Shown: positions 1 through 10,538 of the stretch, piece after piece
How the letters are laid out: every line of letters starts with the position of its first letter
Numbering within the stretch: the stretch's first letter is position 1
Assembly (NCBI GenBank): GCA_033439265.1
Contig: JAVTVX010000030.1
Coordinates: 10,241,774-10,305,773 of the forward strand
From: Dillenia suffruticosa
Taxonomy: Eukaryota > Streptophyta > Magnoliopsida > Dilleniales > Dilleniaceae
Reading direction: 5' to 3'
DNA: 64,000 nucleotides
Program-made: the position numbers and the translations under genes
The notes under the pieces: generated by a model
What the model was told of the DNA's origin: nothing
Database searches by the model: none
What the model saw: only the letters and a program-made list of their open reading frames with translations

Positions 1-525
1 ATATAGTAATGTTCGTAAAACATAAGATCGTTATCATTTTTTATAATATACAGTTATATTTAAAAATAAGTTGTGGTAAATTTATGATGGTGGTAGTTTA
101 GAAAATATGTGATAATGATAAGAAGTAGTAGGTAGTAGCTAGCTAAATGGGTGGTAAGTAGGTAAGTAAGTTTATATAATAGTAAGTTTGTGAGACGTAG
201 ATGATAACTAAGTAGATGGTAAGTAGATAACTTCATGGCAAGAAGATGGTAAGTAGGTAATGGAAAGTAGCTAGCTTCATGTTAAGTAGATGGTAAGTGG
301 GTAATAGTAAGTAGATGGTAACTTGATGGTAAGTAGATGATAAATAGGTAATAGTAAGTAGATGGTAAGTCGATAATAACTTATAGGTAAGTCATGATAA
401 CTTTGCTAAATCTAACTTTATCTTTATTTATATTTCAGTTATTACATTTTACTCTTTTTTATTTTTATTAATTCCATTTAATTTAATTTAATTTAATTTA
501 ATTTAATTTCTTCCGAGCCTTGGAA
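1..525. repeat. AT-rich direct repeat, copy A
   Basis: AT-rich tract made mostly of variants of gtaagtagatg, followed by runs of taattt. The same sequence recurs in the same orientation near 1530-1955, starting from tatagtaatg and ending near ttccgag. The two copies differ at many positions, so the duplication is old. No coding potential is visible. It may be part of the transposon whose gene lies at 2872-5991, but no element ends are seen and the window edge cuts this copy. Confidence 0.6.
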
Positions 526-1529
526 CAATACTATTAGGAGAAAATTACATGTATATCTTATAGTTATTAAGATGGAAGTTTTCATATTTATATATTATTC
601 TCGGCAATAGTTAAGGTAAGCTAGTTGGATGGACTTGACCATGGATCTAAATTTTAATATATTTATGATATTATATTAGGAGAGAATTTGATTTATATAT
701 TATAAGTTAGCTACAAAAATAGAAAGCTTTCATATTTACATACCATGCTGAAAGAATATTTAGTCCATTTAAAAGTCAACAAGCACAAACAGAGAATGCG
801 TTCATAACTGATTTCACAAATCAATCTTCTAAAACTTAAGCACGTGAAAACTATGATAAATTTCAATAGAATTTTGAAGTAGTGCCGATTTGGGTGAAAC
901 GTCAGTTTTTTAAGAGAAATCAGTCTCTATATCTCATTCTCCTTCTCTTTCCTCTTTCGTTAATCGATATTCACTCTATCTTCCTTTTTCTCTGTTCATC
1001 AATTTTCTTTTTGTTGCTCTTCTGTATCAATTTTCTTTCTCTTCTCAATTGTTAATGTGTGAAACCAATTGATCACGAAAAAAAAAAGATTTGATAAAGA
1101 AGAAAGAGAATGAGGATGAGAGAGAAAATAAGAGATCAAGAGAGGGAAAGAGGAAAAGTGGGAAAATCAACCGAGAGAGAAAGAGAAATGGGAAGATAAA
1201 AAATGGATCAATCGGTGGATTAGCAAGAGAAAAAAGAAGAGAGAACGGATATAATTGATCTATAGAAACAAAGAGTTAAAAAAAGAGATTGGTTTGAGAA
1301 AAGAGAGAAGAGAGGACAAGAGTGGCTAGAATTTATTGAGAAAGAGAAACAAAAAGAGGAAGAGAGAAAAAAAAGACAGGTCACCGAAATTGATTGATTA
1401 ATCGAGATCGAATGGAGATGAAAGAGACACAAGAGAGAAGCATAGCGAAGATAGGGGCGACTAGGAAAAAGAGAGTTTTCATTTTTTATAAATCTATTTA
1501 TAAAACCATTTATATAAATCTATTTATAT
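526..1529. other. Spacer between the AT-rich repeats, no gene seen
   Basis: The first part is AT-rich. About 940-1060 is pyrimidine-rich and 1075-1460 is purine-rich (gagaga and aaagag runs). Short open frames here come from low-complexity sequence. No domain, RNA gene or element end could be recognised. Confidence 0.5.
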
Positions 1530-1955
1530 TAACCTATATAGTAATGTCCATAAAACCTAACATTGTTATCATTTTTTATAATATACCTTTATATTTAAAA
1601 ATAAGTTGTGGTAAATTTATGATAGGTAAATTTATGATAGTGATAGTATAGAAAATAGGTGATAATGATAAGAAATAGTAGGTAGTAATTAGATAAGTGG
1701 ATGATAAGTAGATAAGTAAGTTTATATAGTAGTAAGTTTGTGAGACGTAAATGATAATTAAGTATATGGTAATAGATAACTTCATGATAAGTAGATAATG
1801 GTAAGTAGATGGTAAGTCAATAGTAATTTGTGGGTAAGTCACGATAACTTTGTTAAATCTATCTTTATCTTTATTTATATTTCAACTCTTATATTTTACT
1901 CTTTTTTATTTCCATTAATTCCATTTAATTTAATTTAATTTAATTGTGTTCCGAG
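1530..1955. repeat. AT-rich direct repeat, copy B
   Basis: Second copy of the repeat at 1-525, with the same order of blocks: tatagtaatg, ataagttgtggtaaattt, gtaagtag variants, ctttatctttatttatattt, then taattt runs. It is shorter than copy A because it has fewer gtaagtag units. It runs directly into the GC-rich tandem repeat that follows. Confidence 0.6.
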
Positions 1956-1997
1956 TGCCCCGCAAGCCAACGAGAATGCGTGCATGCAAGCGCCCGG

Positions 1998-2225
1998 GCA
2001 TGCCAACACGGGCACCCACGCATGCACTGCGCTCGGCATGTATGCATGCAATGGCCAACGCGAGCGCCCGCGAGGCAAGCATGCCCATGCGCGCATGCAG
2101 GAGCCCAGGAGCCCGGGCGCCTGAGCATGCTAGCACAGGCACCCGCGCATGCACAGTTCTCGGCATGCACGCATGCAATGGCTAGCATGGGCTCCCGTAA
2201 GGCAAGCATGCCCACGTGGTCCTGC
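1998..2225. repeat. GC-rich tandem repeat, 127-bp period
   Basis: A GC-rich island rich in gcatgc motifs inside AT-rich DNA. One unit starts at 1998 (gcatgccaac) and the next at 2125 (gcatgctagc), giving a 127-bp period; the second unit is incomplete. Open frames appear on both strands at once, as expected for a GC-rich repeat with few stop codons, so no protein is called. A similar island is at 29826-30050. Confidence 0.6.
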
Positions 2226-2230
2226 ACATG

Positions 2231-2865
2231 CTTCCATGGAATATTAATTTTTTATTAAAAATATAAATATATGTTTATAAATATAATTGGATATATTGTT
2301 GGTCAGAGTTTTAAATTTTATGAGCATAGCTAATATTTTAATATTTAGGAAGTTATAAATTTGTGTTTATAAATTTAAATGGATTTATTGTTGGTGAAGT
2401 TTTTAATTTTAGCAGCATACCTAATATTTCCTAATATTCTAATATTTATGAAGCTGATATAGTTTTAGCGTGATCCCTTAAATTTTGGAAGTTGTAACTT
2501 ATTTGTGTGTGTGTTAATTTTGAGAGTGTGTTATGTTATAGGATTATTGGAGGTAAGTGTATGTTAAGTGTCTTACTAAGTGGTAAGTGTGTGATAAATG
2601 TGTAATAAGATGGTTTAGTAGTTGTAAAACTGTGTTATAGATGGTATGACAAGAAAAAATTGTTTATAGACATATATGAATTATGATACATTACAATACA
2701 TCACTCCTCTCAATTTTCCTCTTTCTTTTTCTTTTTCTTTTCTACTTTGGTTTTCTCTGAACTCTTTCAAACTTTTTCCTCTTTGTTTTCTGCATCTTCA
2801 ACATAATATCATCATGCACTCTATTATGTTCAAATATTAAAAGCTTGAGAAAATATTCTTTTCTA
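2231..2865. other. AT-rich spacer, no gene seen
   Basis: AT-rich DNA with loosely repeated phrases (for example ctaatattt and gataagtgtg variants near 2300-2640). It lies just downstream of the decayed Ulp1-type gene on the minus strand and could be its 3-prime region. No coding signal was recognised. Confidence 0.4.
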
Positions 2866-2871
2866 AAAAAA

Positions 2872-5800
2872 TTAAGATCCTGATGAAAGATGAAATAAAA
2901 TTATAAGTAATTTCTGAAAAAAGTAATACAACAAATACAATATAACAAAAGATAAGAAATGCATAATAGAACATACTTCTTGGGTTGGTAGAGTTATAAA
3001 TAACTCTGATTCCCATATCTCCAAAAACTTCATAACAAATATTTCACAATCATTTCTGTACATATAAAATATACATTAAATTACGATATATACATTAAAT
3101 TACAATGAGAATATACATTAACTTAGGTAAATAACTAATTAATTTAAGTTAGAAGTTACTTACATATTAAGTTGTGGAATTTGAACATAAACAGTTTCAA
3201 AGATAATGAAAGAATTTTCATAAATTTTCTCAAAGCAACCTTTCTGGGAAGAGAAGAACAGAGAAGAGAAATGAATGAAAATATAATAATTGATAATTTG
3301 AAGAAAATTTGATATTTATGTATGTTAAATAATTAATTACTGTCAAAATTTCCAACTCATGGTATTCATGGCCTCTAAAATTATACCTTGAGTCTAAAAG
3401 ATACATAATCTGCTTATCCACATAAAGGGCATAGCAAAACCAATGTTGTTTGAAAATTACAAGGATAAATACATGTGAACGCAGGACTATATTAACCACA
3501 GGAATATAATAAGAGGGATAAAATTACAGGATAAATATATAATAGTATGTAATTTAAAAGAACTCACTAGGTTATATAATCGAAAGTCAAATCCAAATGC
3601 TTTCTCAGACAAACAATTATTGATTATCGAAATATCCCACTTTCTTTTAGGGTTGCTTTTGCTTTCGGCAAACAAAACCACAGATATCTAAAAGTAAATA
3701 TAAAATAAGTACAATAAGTAGATGAAAAAAATTATTACAAAAGGGTGACCTACTAAAATTCTGAGGAGTTAAGGAAAGATGAAGGTATATACCAAAAACC
3801 ATAACGATAAAACATAATGATATGATAAGTTCATGCCTATTAAAATTCTGGGAAGTTGAGGAGTTGAGGAAAGATGAAAGTATATACCGAAAACCATAAC
3901 GGTAAAATGCATCTCGATAATGACTTTGGGAATAAGTTTGGATTGGAGATGGTATTGAGTAAGGATATGTAGTATTGCATCGTCTGAAAACACAATCAAA
4001 TATATTCATTAATCAAACATATTCATTAGTAATTAGTAATGTAATATTAAAAATAAATATAAAAAATTGATAATTCATACCAATGTGTCAATCCAGTAAG
4101 GGGGTAACAGTTCATAAGCATCCGTCTAGTACATGTAACTTTCACCAATATTACACAAAACTATTTTATCAATTATCATAAAAAAAAAATTAGATTCAGT
4201 CAAATATCTCTAAAAATTGGATTCCAGAATGACAATGACAAAGATTGTACCTGGTATTATATTTTATAGCTTTTCGATTATAAAAAACCCAAACACTTTC
4301 TTCATCATCAAAAAAAGACCTAACATTAACAAAAGGAAAGATAGAAATTTGGTTTGTCTTTTCCCCTTTCATTTCACTCAAGGTTTTGATTACTTCATAT
4401 TCATATTCAGTATATTTATCCTTCTCCTCCTTATGGTCGAAAGCCTCCAAAGCCTCCCATCTTTTTTCATCCACTGCTTTCTCCTCCAAACCCTTCTCCT
4501 CCTCCTCCTCCTCCTCCTCCTCCGTACCTTGGTGGTCATCACTAAAATCAGTAGCCTTAACTTTCCACTTCTTTTGCTTTTTTCCCTTCTTTTGTTCTTC
4601 CTTCTCTTCTTGACCTTGATCGGAATCTTCTACATAATCAGAAAATCTGCGCAACATATCATGATGCATTTGCAACAAATTCGAGTGAATTTAAATTGAC
4701 TTCTCCAAAAATATTCTAAATTCGTGTTTGATACTCATTCTCTACAATTGCACATGATATAAGTACTCTATATAAGTGCTCGTAAGTGCTCTAAATTAGT
4801 AATTATAAGTTTACCTTAATTTTTTCTCCACTCCCTCGAACACCAACACTCCCTTCTTCAACACTCACTTCAATAGATTTTTTAGACAACAAACCCTATA
4901 ATTAAATAAATAGTATACAAGATGAATAAACCTATAAATCAATAGAATACTATTCAGATTCCACAATCATTATTACATAATGCATATAAACTTAATTTAA
5001 ATTACATATATTTATATGCTCGAATTCAAGTTTTTGAAGGTAATCCAATAGTGAATGGGTAAATTTGTTTTTTGACCGCCCAAATCACCAACCCTAACAT
5101 TCTCAAAGTAAAAGATCTATTCATAGAACAATGTTGTTAAATATTGTTAAAATATATTACATTCAATTGAATTGTATTGAAATTGAAAGCTTACCATAAG
5201 TAAAAATAAACAACCATCGACACATGTCATCTTTCTTTGTTCCTCCTCTATTGCTCATTTAAATTCACAAATCTCGTCAGCTAACCATTGTAAAACAAAA
5301 TTAGCCAAATTGTATTGTCGAGCATTCTCAACATCAATGGTAGCTGTAAGATATTTCGAAACTGAAAAGACATTAGTGGTTAGACATAAAAAGCATCTAA
5401 TGATAAGTAACAAGAAACATTGTTTAAATTTGGGGGAGTGCATTTGGATCTCTTGTTTTAATTGGCTGTCTCTGAAGATTCAATAAAGGAATAATCTAAA
5501 ACATTATGTCCCATATAAGGAATTTCTAAAATTCATCATACTTCTTCTACTGTGAGCTTAAAATTGTGATGGGGAGCAATAGAAAGATATTTTTGCATAG
5601 GTTCAAATCTCATTACGAGTTCCTCATACAATTTTTGACTTAGCATAGTAAGCTTCAAAAGCTTTCTGAATCCTATTTGTTTGACTATACGTTTCATATC
5701 CTCAGTAAAAGTAGAAAATAGCTCTCTTACTTGCTTAGGAAAACACCTTGTCTGCATCAAAGTACTCAATATTCTTCTCACTCTTACTTTAGAAATTTCT

Positions 5801-5991
5801 TTTACTGCATTTTCATCTTCTTCATTTATATCAGTCTATTTTAAAAAATATATATTTTTCAGTGTAATCTATTTGATGAAAATGAAAATGAGTAAATAAA
5901 CTAATTCGACTCAAAGTGAGGAACTCACCATAAGCAAAGTAGTGGTAGATTTCTGTTTCTTCTTAGAAAAAATTTCCTTCTTCTCCGACAT
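2872..5991 (-). pseudogene. Decayed transposon gene with Ulp1-type (C48) protease domain
   Basis: Multi-exon remnant read on the minus strand. A short first exon, 5929-5991, begins MSEKKEIFSKKK and ends at a gtgag donor. The next (5536-5835) holds KQIGFRKLLKL and RFEPMQKYLSI, the helical N-terminal region typical of plant transposon genes that carry Ulp1 proteases; it is interrupted by two stops after TVEEV. 5255-5443 resembles the following block (FLCLTT, NFVLQWLADEI). 4196-4678 is acidic and lysine-rich with a poly-glutamate run. The protease follows in pieces: KQHWFCYAL with the catalytic His and LLDSR with the Asp (about 3380-3470), and NDCEIFVMKFLEIWE with the Cys codon at 3046-3048. Family members normally have DCG; here it is DCE. 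Stops, broken splice joins and the altered motif argue for a dead copy. In plants such genes ride on Mutator-like or CACTA elements; which applies here is unclear. Confidence 0.7.
4495..4523. repeat. (CTC)n microsatellite
   Basis: An uninterrupted CTC/GAG trinucleotide run of about 29 bp. Read on the minus strand it encodes the glutamate run in the acidic part of the decayed Ulp1-type gene. The poly-leucine and poly-serine frames on the plus strand are its antisense. Confidence 0.85.
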
Positions 5992-7189
5992 AGAAGCAAG
6001 TTTGATTTGCATGTGTTTTTAGTTTTGATGGTTTTGATCGGATACAGAAGTGAGAAACGAGTTTGATTTGTGTGTTTTTTTTAATTTTGATAGTTTTGAT
6101 CAGATGCCACTTTCAATGAAGATCGAATAACAGCGAGTTTGGAATTACTTCCGTGAAGATCTTGCAATCGATTTGAATTGATTCAAAAATGGAATAGGAA
6201 ATTTAATTTAATGGTGGTAAGTATTGAAATGACGTTAGCCGCCTCCGTTGAAGAAAGAGTTGTAAGTCTCGAGATAAATTCTAATATTTTAGGTTATTAC
6301 AATATATTACTGATATATTATCATATTATTAAACCTACAATATAATTTCAATTTATATTATATTACATATAATTCGAAAATTAAAACTAATATTTAATAT
6401 GTGACTTTATTAATTAAATAAATATAAATAAAAATCTATTAAATTATTATATGCATTATTATTATTATTAAATATTACTACTATATTATACTACTACATT
6501 AAATAAACTTTGTATCGATCTTGTTCAGCTACTGATTTCATATGAAATCAAATTTTGAAGTCTTTTTTTTTTTTTTTTGGAATTAGGAATCCATCTTCTC
6601 ACTCTTAATGGTTTATAATTGAATATCTCGTTGTGGCATTCAAGGCTGCCCATGATTTGTATTAGTAGATTTTTTTTTTTCTTCTTTACAAATTTCTAAA
6701 TATTCAGCATCCATCAGGTAGTGATGTCCCCAATGATGTCTTGTTGTGAAGGTATTAATATTGTGTCAATGGAGTTGAAGTAACATAAGCATTTGATTAA
6801 ATTTAATATTTCCTGATATTCCGTACAAATTTAGATCTTTTCACAAGACTGTGAAGTTTGAAGGAATTCACAAATTCCTTCTCGATTAATTTTTTTAGTG
6901 AACAGTTTTAAAATTTAATGACTATAATTAATTTTGTAATTTGAAAGTTACTAAATTTTTTTTCCTCTTTTGATTGGGAGAGTAAAAAGGAAGTGCTAAT
7001 ATTACAACTTTACAACTGGCACCAAATATAACTAAAACTTTACCGACCATTAATTAACTAAAAAAAGATGGCTAAATTTTCAACTAGTGTAGCAATACTC
7101 ATAATACATATATTAATTTATCCAAACCCAAACCCAAAAGTTTTATATGATCTTCCCGAAAGTGTAAAACATAAGAAAACACGATATTA
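5992..7189. other. AT-rich region upstream of the Ulp1-type remnant
   Basis: Contains the minus-strand upstream region of the gene at 2872-5991 (about 5992-6250), then AT-rich sequence with attatt runs (6300-6510) and poly-T tracts at about 6566 and 6670. No coding, RNA or element-end signal was found. Confidence 0.4.
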
Positions 7190-8210
7190 GTGTCAAAAAA
7201 TTACATATGGATGAAAATTTATCGATAATAGCGATGGATTTGTATTGGATTAACGTCGGATTGAATTAACGATAAAAATTAGTAACGGAAATATTTTCAT
7301 CGCTAATCTGTCACTAATGTAGTAAATAGTAAAAAAAAAATCTATAAATCTATCAGTAACGGATTACCGATAGAATTTTTAATGACAGAAAATTTTCGTC
7401 GCTGATCAGTTGGCGTAGTAGTGAATGGTTAAAAAAAAATTGTATAGTTATCGGCGACTAATTAGTGACGAATTACCGATAAAAATTTTAACGATAGATT
7501 ACCGACGGAAATTTTAGCGACGGATTTATTTTTATTTTTTATTTTTTTATTTTTTTATTTTTTTATTTTTTTATTTAAAAAATTTTTTTCTTTTCCTTTT
7601 TATTTTATTTTGTAGAAACATAATATTATTATTTTTTTTAAATTATTATTTTATTTTAAGCTAATAATTTATTAATTTATTAATTTATTAATTTATAATA
7701 AATTATCATTTTATATATTTTTTTTATTAAAAAATATTGTAATATAAAGATAACAAGTAAAAATCTATCTACATATATGGATGTGCGTGGTCTGATGGTT
7801 GTGATATGGTTAAATTTTTTCCTATACACAGGTTCGAACCCTCAAGGAAGCGCTGGAGCAGGAATTTTAGCAAATTAAAGGAGGCAACATATGGGTGGGC
7901 AGCGGGGCGGGTAGGTCAGCGTGCTGGCACGGGTCAGGCACGTGGAGCCACCTGCAACCACGGATGAGAACTCAAAAATCAGCATGGATTGATAATTGGT
8001 AGCTGATTTTTTTTTTAATTTTTTTTATTAGTGACGGATTTTTCTGTCTATCGCTAATCATTAACGACAAATTTTTTTTATCGTTAATATTAGTGATGAA
8101 TAATATTTCATCGTTAATATTTAGTGGGACGGTTTTTAATTATAGAAAAAATCTATCGTTGATATTCTTTAACGATGGATTTTTCTATTAATGATGATAT
8201 GTTTTTTAAG
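7190..8210. repeat. CACTA-like subterminal repeat tract
   Basis: Short motifs occur many times in both orientations: agcgatgga, attagtgacgg, taacgataaa, accgatag and complements such as tcgctaat. Dense arrays of this kind are typical of the subterminal regions of plant CACTA (En/Spm) transposons. The tract falls into two blocks, about 7190-7510 and 8015-8190, separated by AT-rich DNA and a SINE-like insert. A clear CACTA terminus with a 3-bp target duplication is not visible, so element borders are undefined. The motifs resemble those at 13316-14929. Confidence 0.5.
7780..7930 (+). mobile_element. tRNA-related SINE-like insert
   Basis: Contains an RNA polymerase III type promoter: a box A-like tggtctgatgg at 7788-7798 and a perfect box B ggttcgaaccc at 7831-7841, spaced as in tRNA-derived SINEs. 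A GC-rich body follows. It does not fold as a complete tRNA because acceptor and anticodon arms are missing, so a tRNA gene is unlikely. The 3-prime end and target duplications could not be fixed. It lies between two blocks of CACTA-like repeats. Confidence 0.45.
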
Positions 8211-9020
8211 TAACGGTAACATCCTTTTGATTCTTTTTATTTGATTTGATTTTATGTTATTATAGGATGGTTTGACCACTGTGTTGGGTTTCATTTGTTC
8301 CCATATCATTTCAAATGTGCATTTGCTGAATGCAAATGTGAGATTAATCAAAGATGTTATCAAAAATTACTATATGCATTTTGGTTACTAGTTTATTACT
8401 AATTATTATTATTTTACTATATTATTAAATATTACTATTATATTATATTACTATTATACATTATTATATTATTATATTATATTATATTATATCATATTAG
8501 TTATAGTTATAGTAGCATACGTAATATACCAAAACATATAAAACTAAATATGTAAATAAAATATTCCAACCATTGCCAATTTTTTAATATTTATTTTTAT
8601 TTGTTATAATAGTATTTTATTATTATTGAAGGTGTTGTTTTGTTATAAAAAATAAGATAATTATTTGTGTACGTGAACCTGGCATGCAAGAACCTAGGAG
8701 AGATATGTAGATGTTGATATCGGAGGAAATGGGCGTGAGTTTGTGTGATTAAAAATAATAAAAAAAAGTAAGTCTAGTAATAACTCACCCTGGCATCAGT
8801 CTACATCAGGTCAGTTCTCTAGTATGAATTTGACTCAGCGCAGGCTGCGTGGAAAGTCTTGTTCTGTCGAATCAAATTATTTCGACAATAAACCTATCCA
8901 CCTTTCGTTCACTCTTTCACTTATAAGATTTTAAAAATTTTAAAAATTTTCAAAACAGAGACCCCCTCACCAACTCTCACATCCATTTCACTCTTTCGCT
9001 TATAAAACTCAGAGATATAC
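8211..9020. other. AT-rich interval, no gene seen
   Basis: Contains attatt microsatellite-like DNA (8396-8510) and ordinary AT-rich sequence. The phrase cactctttc-cttataa occurs twice (about 8910 and 8988), a small local duplication. No gene was recognised. Confidence 0.4.
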
Positions 9021-9021
9021 T

Positions 9022-9455
9022 CGGGACGGTTTGGGCCCAAAAATGGACCCAGTCTGTCAGAAAAAAATACGGCTTGTAAATCGGACCGAAGCTATAATAA
9101 TCGATCCGAACTGGTATTGTAGCGGTCCAGATCGATTCACAAATATTGAAACCAGAACCGGCCCGGACATGAAATCGGAACCGAAGCCGGCCCGGCCGAC
9201 TCCAACGACTCCTTATCCCTCTTTTTTTTTTTTTTTTTTTTTTAATTTTACACCTTCTTTTTGAAACAAACCAGCCTGGCCCGGTGTAAACCGGCCCGCC
9301 TATCCGATTCAGCGGGCCGAGCCAATTCAATTAAAAAAAATTTTGGAATCGGCCCGACCCGGCCCGGCCCGGACTGGCCTAGGAACCGCAACCAGCCCGA
9401 CCCGCGGTTTCCGAAACCACCCTTGAACTAGCCCGACCCGGTTACAAGTCTGATA
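9022..9455. repeat. hAT-like GGCCCG-rich terminal tract
   Basis: GC-rich block in AT-rich DNA, dense in ggcccg, cggcccgg, gacccg and ggaaccg motifs, with a poly-T run at 9222-9243. Such repeats of ggcccg and gtttccgaaacc are common near the ends of plant hAT (Ac-like) transposons. No transposase and no 8-bp target duplication were identified, so this is a tentative class call. The two overlapping open frames here are low-complexity. Confidence 0.35.
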
Positions 9456-9460
9456 AAACT

Positions 9461-9919
9461 TATAAAACACTCACATCTGAATTTGAATATCTCATCCAAC
9501 TTTGAAATCTCGCTCTCACGTTTGAATTTTAAGTTCAACGGCGGCTGATAGCAATTCAGGCTTCAACTCTCAAGAGTTTCCATCATCACAACATAGCTTT
9601 AATCAAGAAAATCTTTTCAAATTTGTTATACATCCTGCAACCATTGACTAAAAAATTTCGTATATAAATCATTTAAAATCAATATATCTAGAAAATCTTT
9701 TTTATTCTACGAATTCATATCATGATAGTTTAAATAAATTATTTTACAATAACATAAAAACATATAAAGAAAACAAAGAAGAAAGGAAAAAAATGATATC
9801 ACTGTACAAAGTCACAGGTATAAGTACATGTTTAAGAGTTATATTCATGGTAAAAAAATCATACTTTCATTCGATATCATCTATCGAATGAGTAATAAAT
9901 AATAGATACATTATTTTAG
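9461..9919. other. AT-rich interval, no gene seen
   Basis: AT-rich sequence upstream of the transposon-protein fragment. A possible intron acceptor (ttttag) precedes that fragment near 9920. Nothing else was recognised. Confidence 0.35.
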
Positions 9920-10538
9920 GTGTGAAAAATTTTTAAATGCTCATTTTATAAAAGATATTAGGGTAGTTTTTAAAAATCTTCAACTTAAAACACCTAAATA
10001 TAAGGTTGCATCACTTGGCATGCATGAAACATTGTTCCATCACATAATCGTGTTTTATCTGAGACCCAAAGCTTATAAAATTGATATAATTACTAGAGAA
10101 CATTACTGGCTGATGGCTTGCTTGATACAAAATAAAAATCCAGACTTTTATTATTTAATTCCTTTACATATGATAGAAATAAAAAAATTGAGAGAATCAA
10201 ATCTTTCATATGCTTCTTTGATTTTAAACTTAGTGATGAATGTGTATGGAGAAATAGCTTGCGAACCCATGAGAGGACTCCCTCTATCTACAAACCTTCA
10301 AAATCTTGAAACACCTTCAGCTTCCCAACCTCCTCCGTTTATACAAATTTCTTATCAATCATCGAATTTAGTTTTTTCGCAAATGGACTCGAAAGAGGCA
10401 CATAAAGAAGAAGAATAAGAGAAAGAATTTGTTCAGCTTTATAATGAAATATATCATTCGGAAAAAAGAGTTGTAAATCTGGAAGAAAATTTTAATATAT
10501 TTAACATCGATAACATGGATAGAAATTCTTCGACATGA
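9920..10538 (+). pseudogene. Fragment of putative plant transposon protein
   Basis: Reading from about 9922 gives CEKFLNAHFIKDIRVVFKNL, then a helical block with HYWLMACLIQNKNPDF and LSYASLILNLVMNVYG. This layout matches the C-terminal half of the domain known as putative plant transposon protein, found as part of retroelement and transposon ORFs in many plant genomes. A stop TAA at 10416-10418 splits it from an in-frame continuation (EFVQLYNEIYHSEKRVVNLE) that looks like the usual C-terminal coiled coil, ending at about 10538. The N-terminal part of the domain is not found upstream. The internal stop and missing start make it a pseudogene; its biochemical role is unknown in the family. Confidence 0.5.

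Noticed and set aside
1930..2258. Cys/Ala/His-rich open frames on both strands
   Set aside because: Generated by the 127-bp gcatgc-rich tandem repeat; reading is open in several frames.
4217..4699. Plus-strand frame with poly-leucine and poly-serine
   Set aside because: Antisense of the poly-glutamate part of the decayed Ulp1-type gene, due to a CTC microsatellite.
7788..7841. tRNA gene
   Set aside because: Box A and box B are present but no acceptor stem or anticodon arm can be formed; it fits a SINE better.
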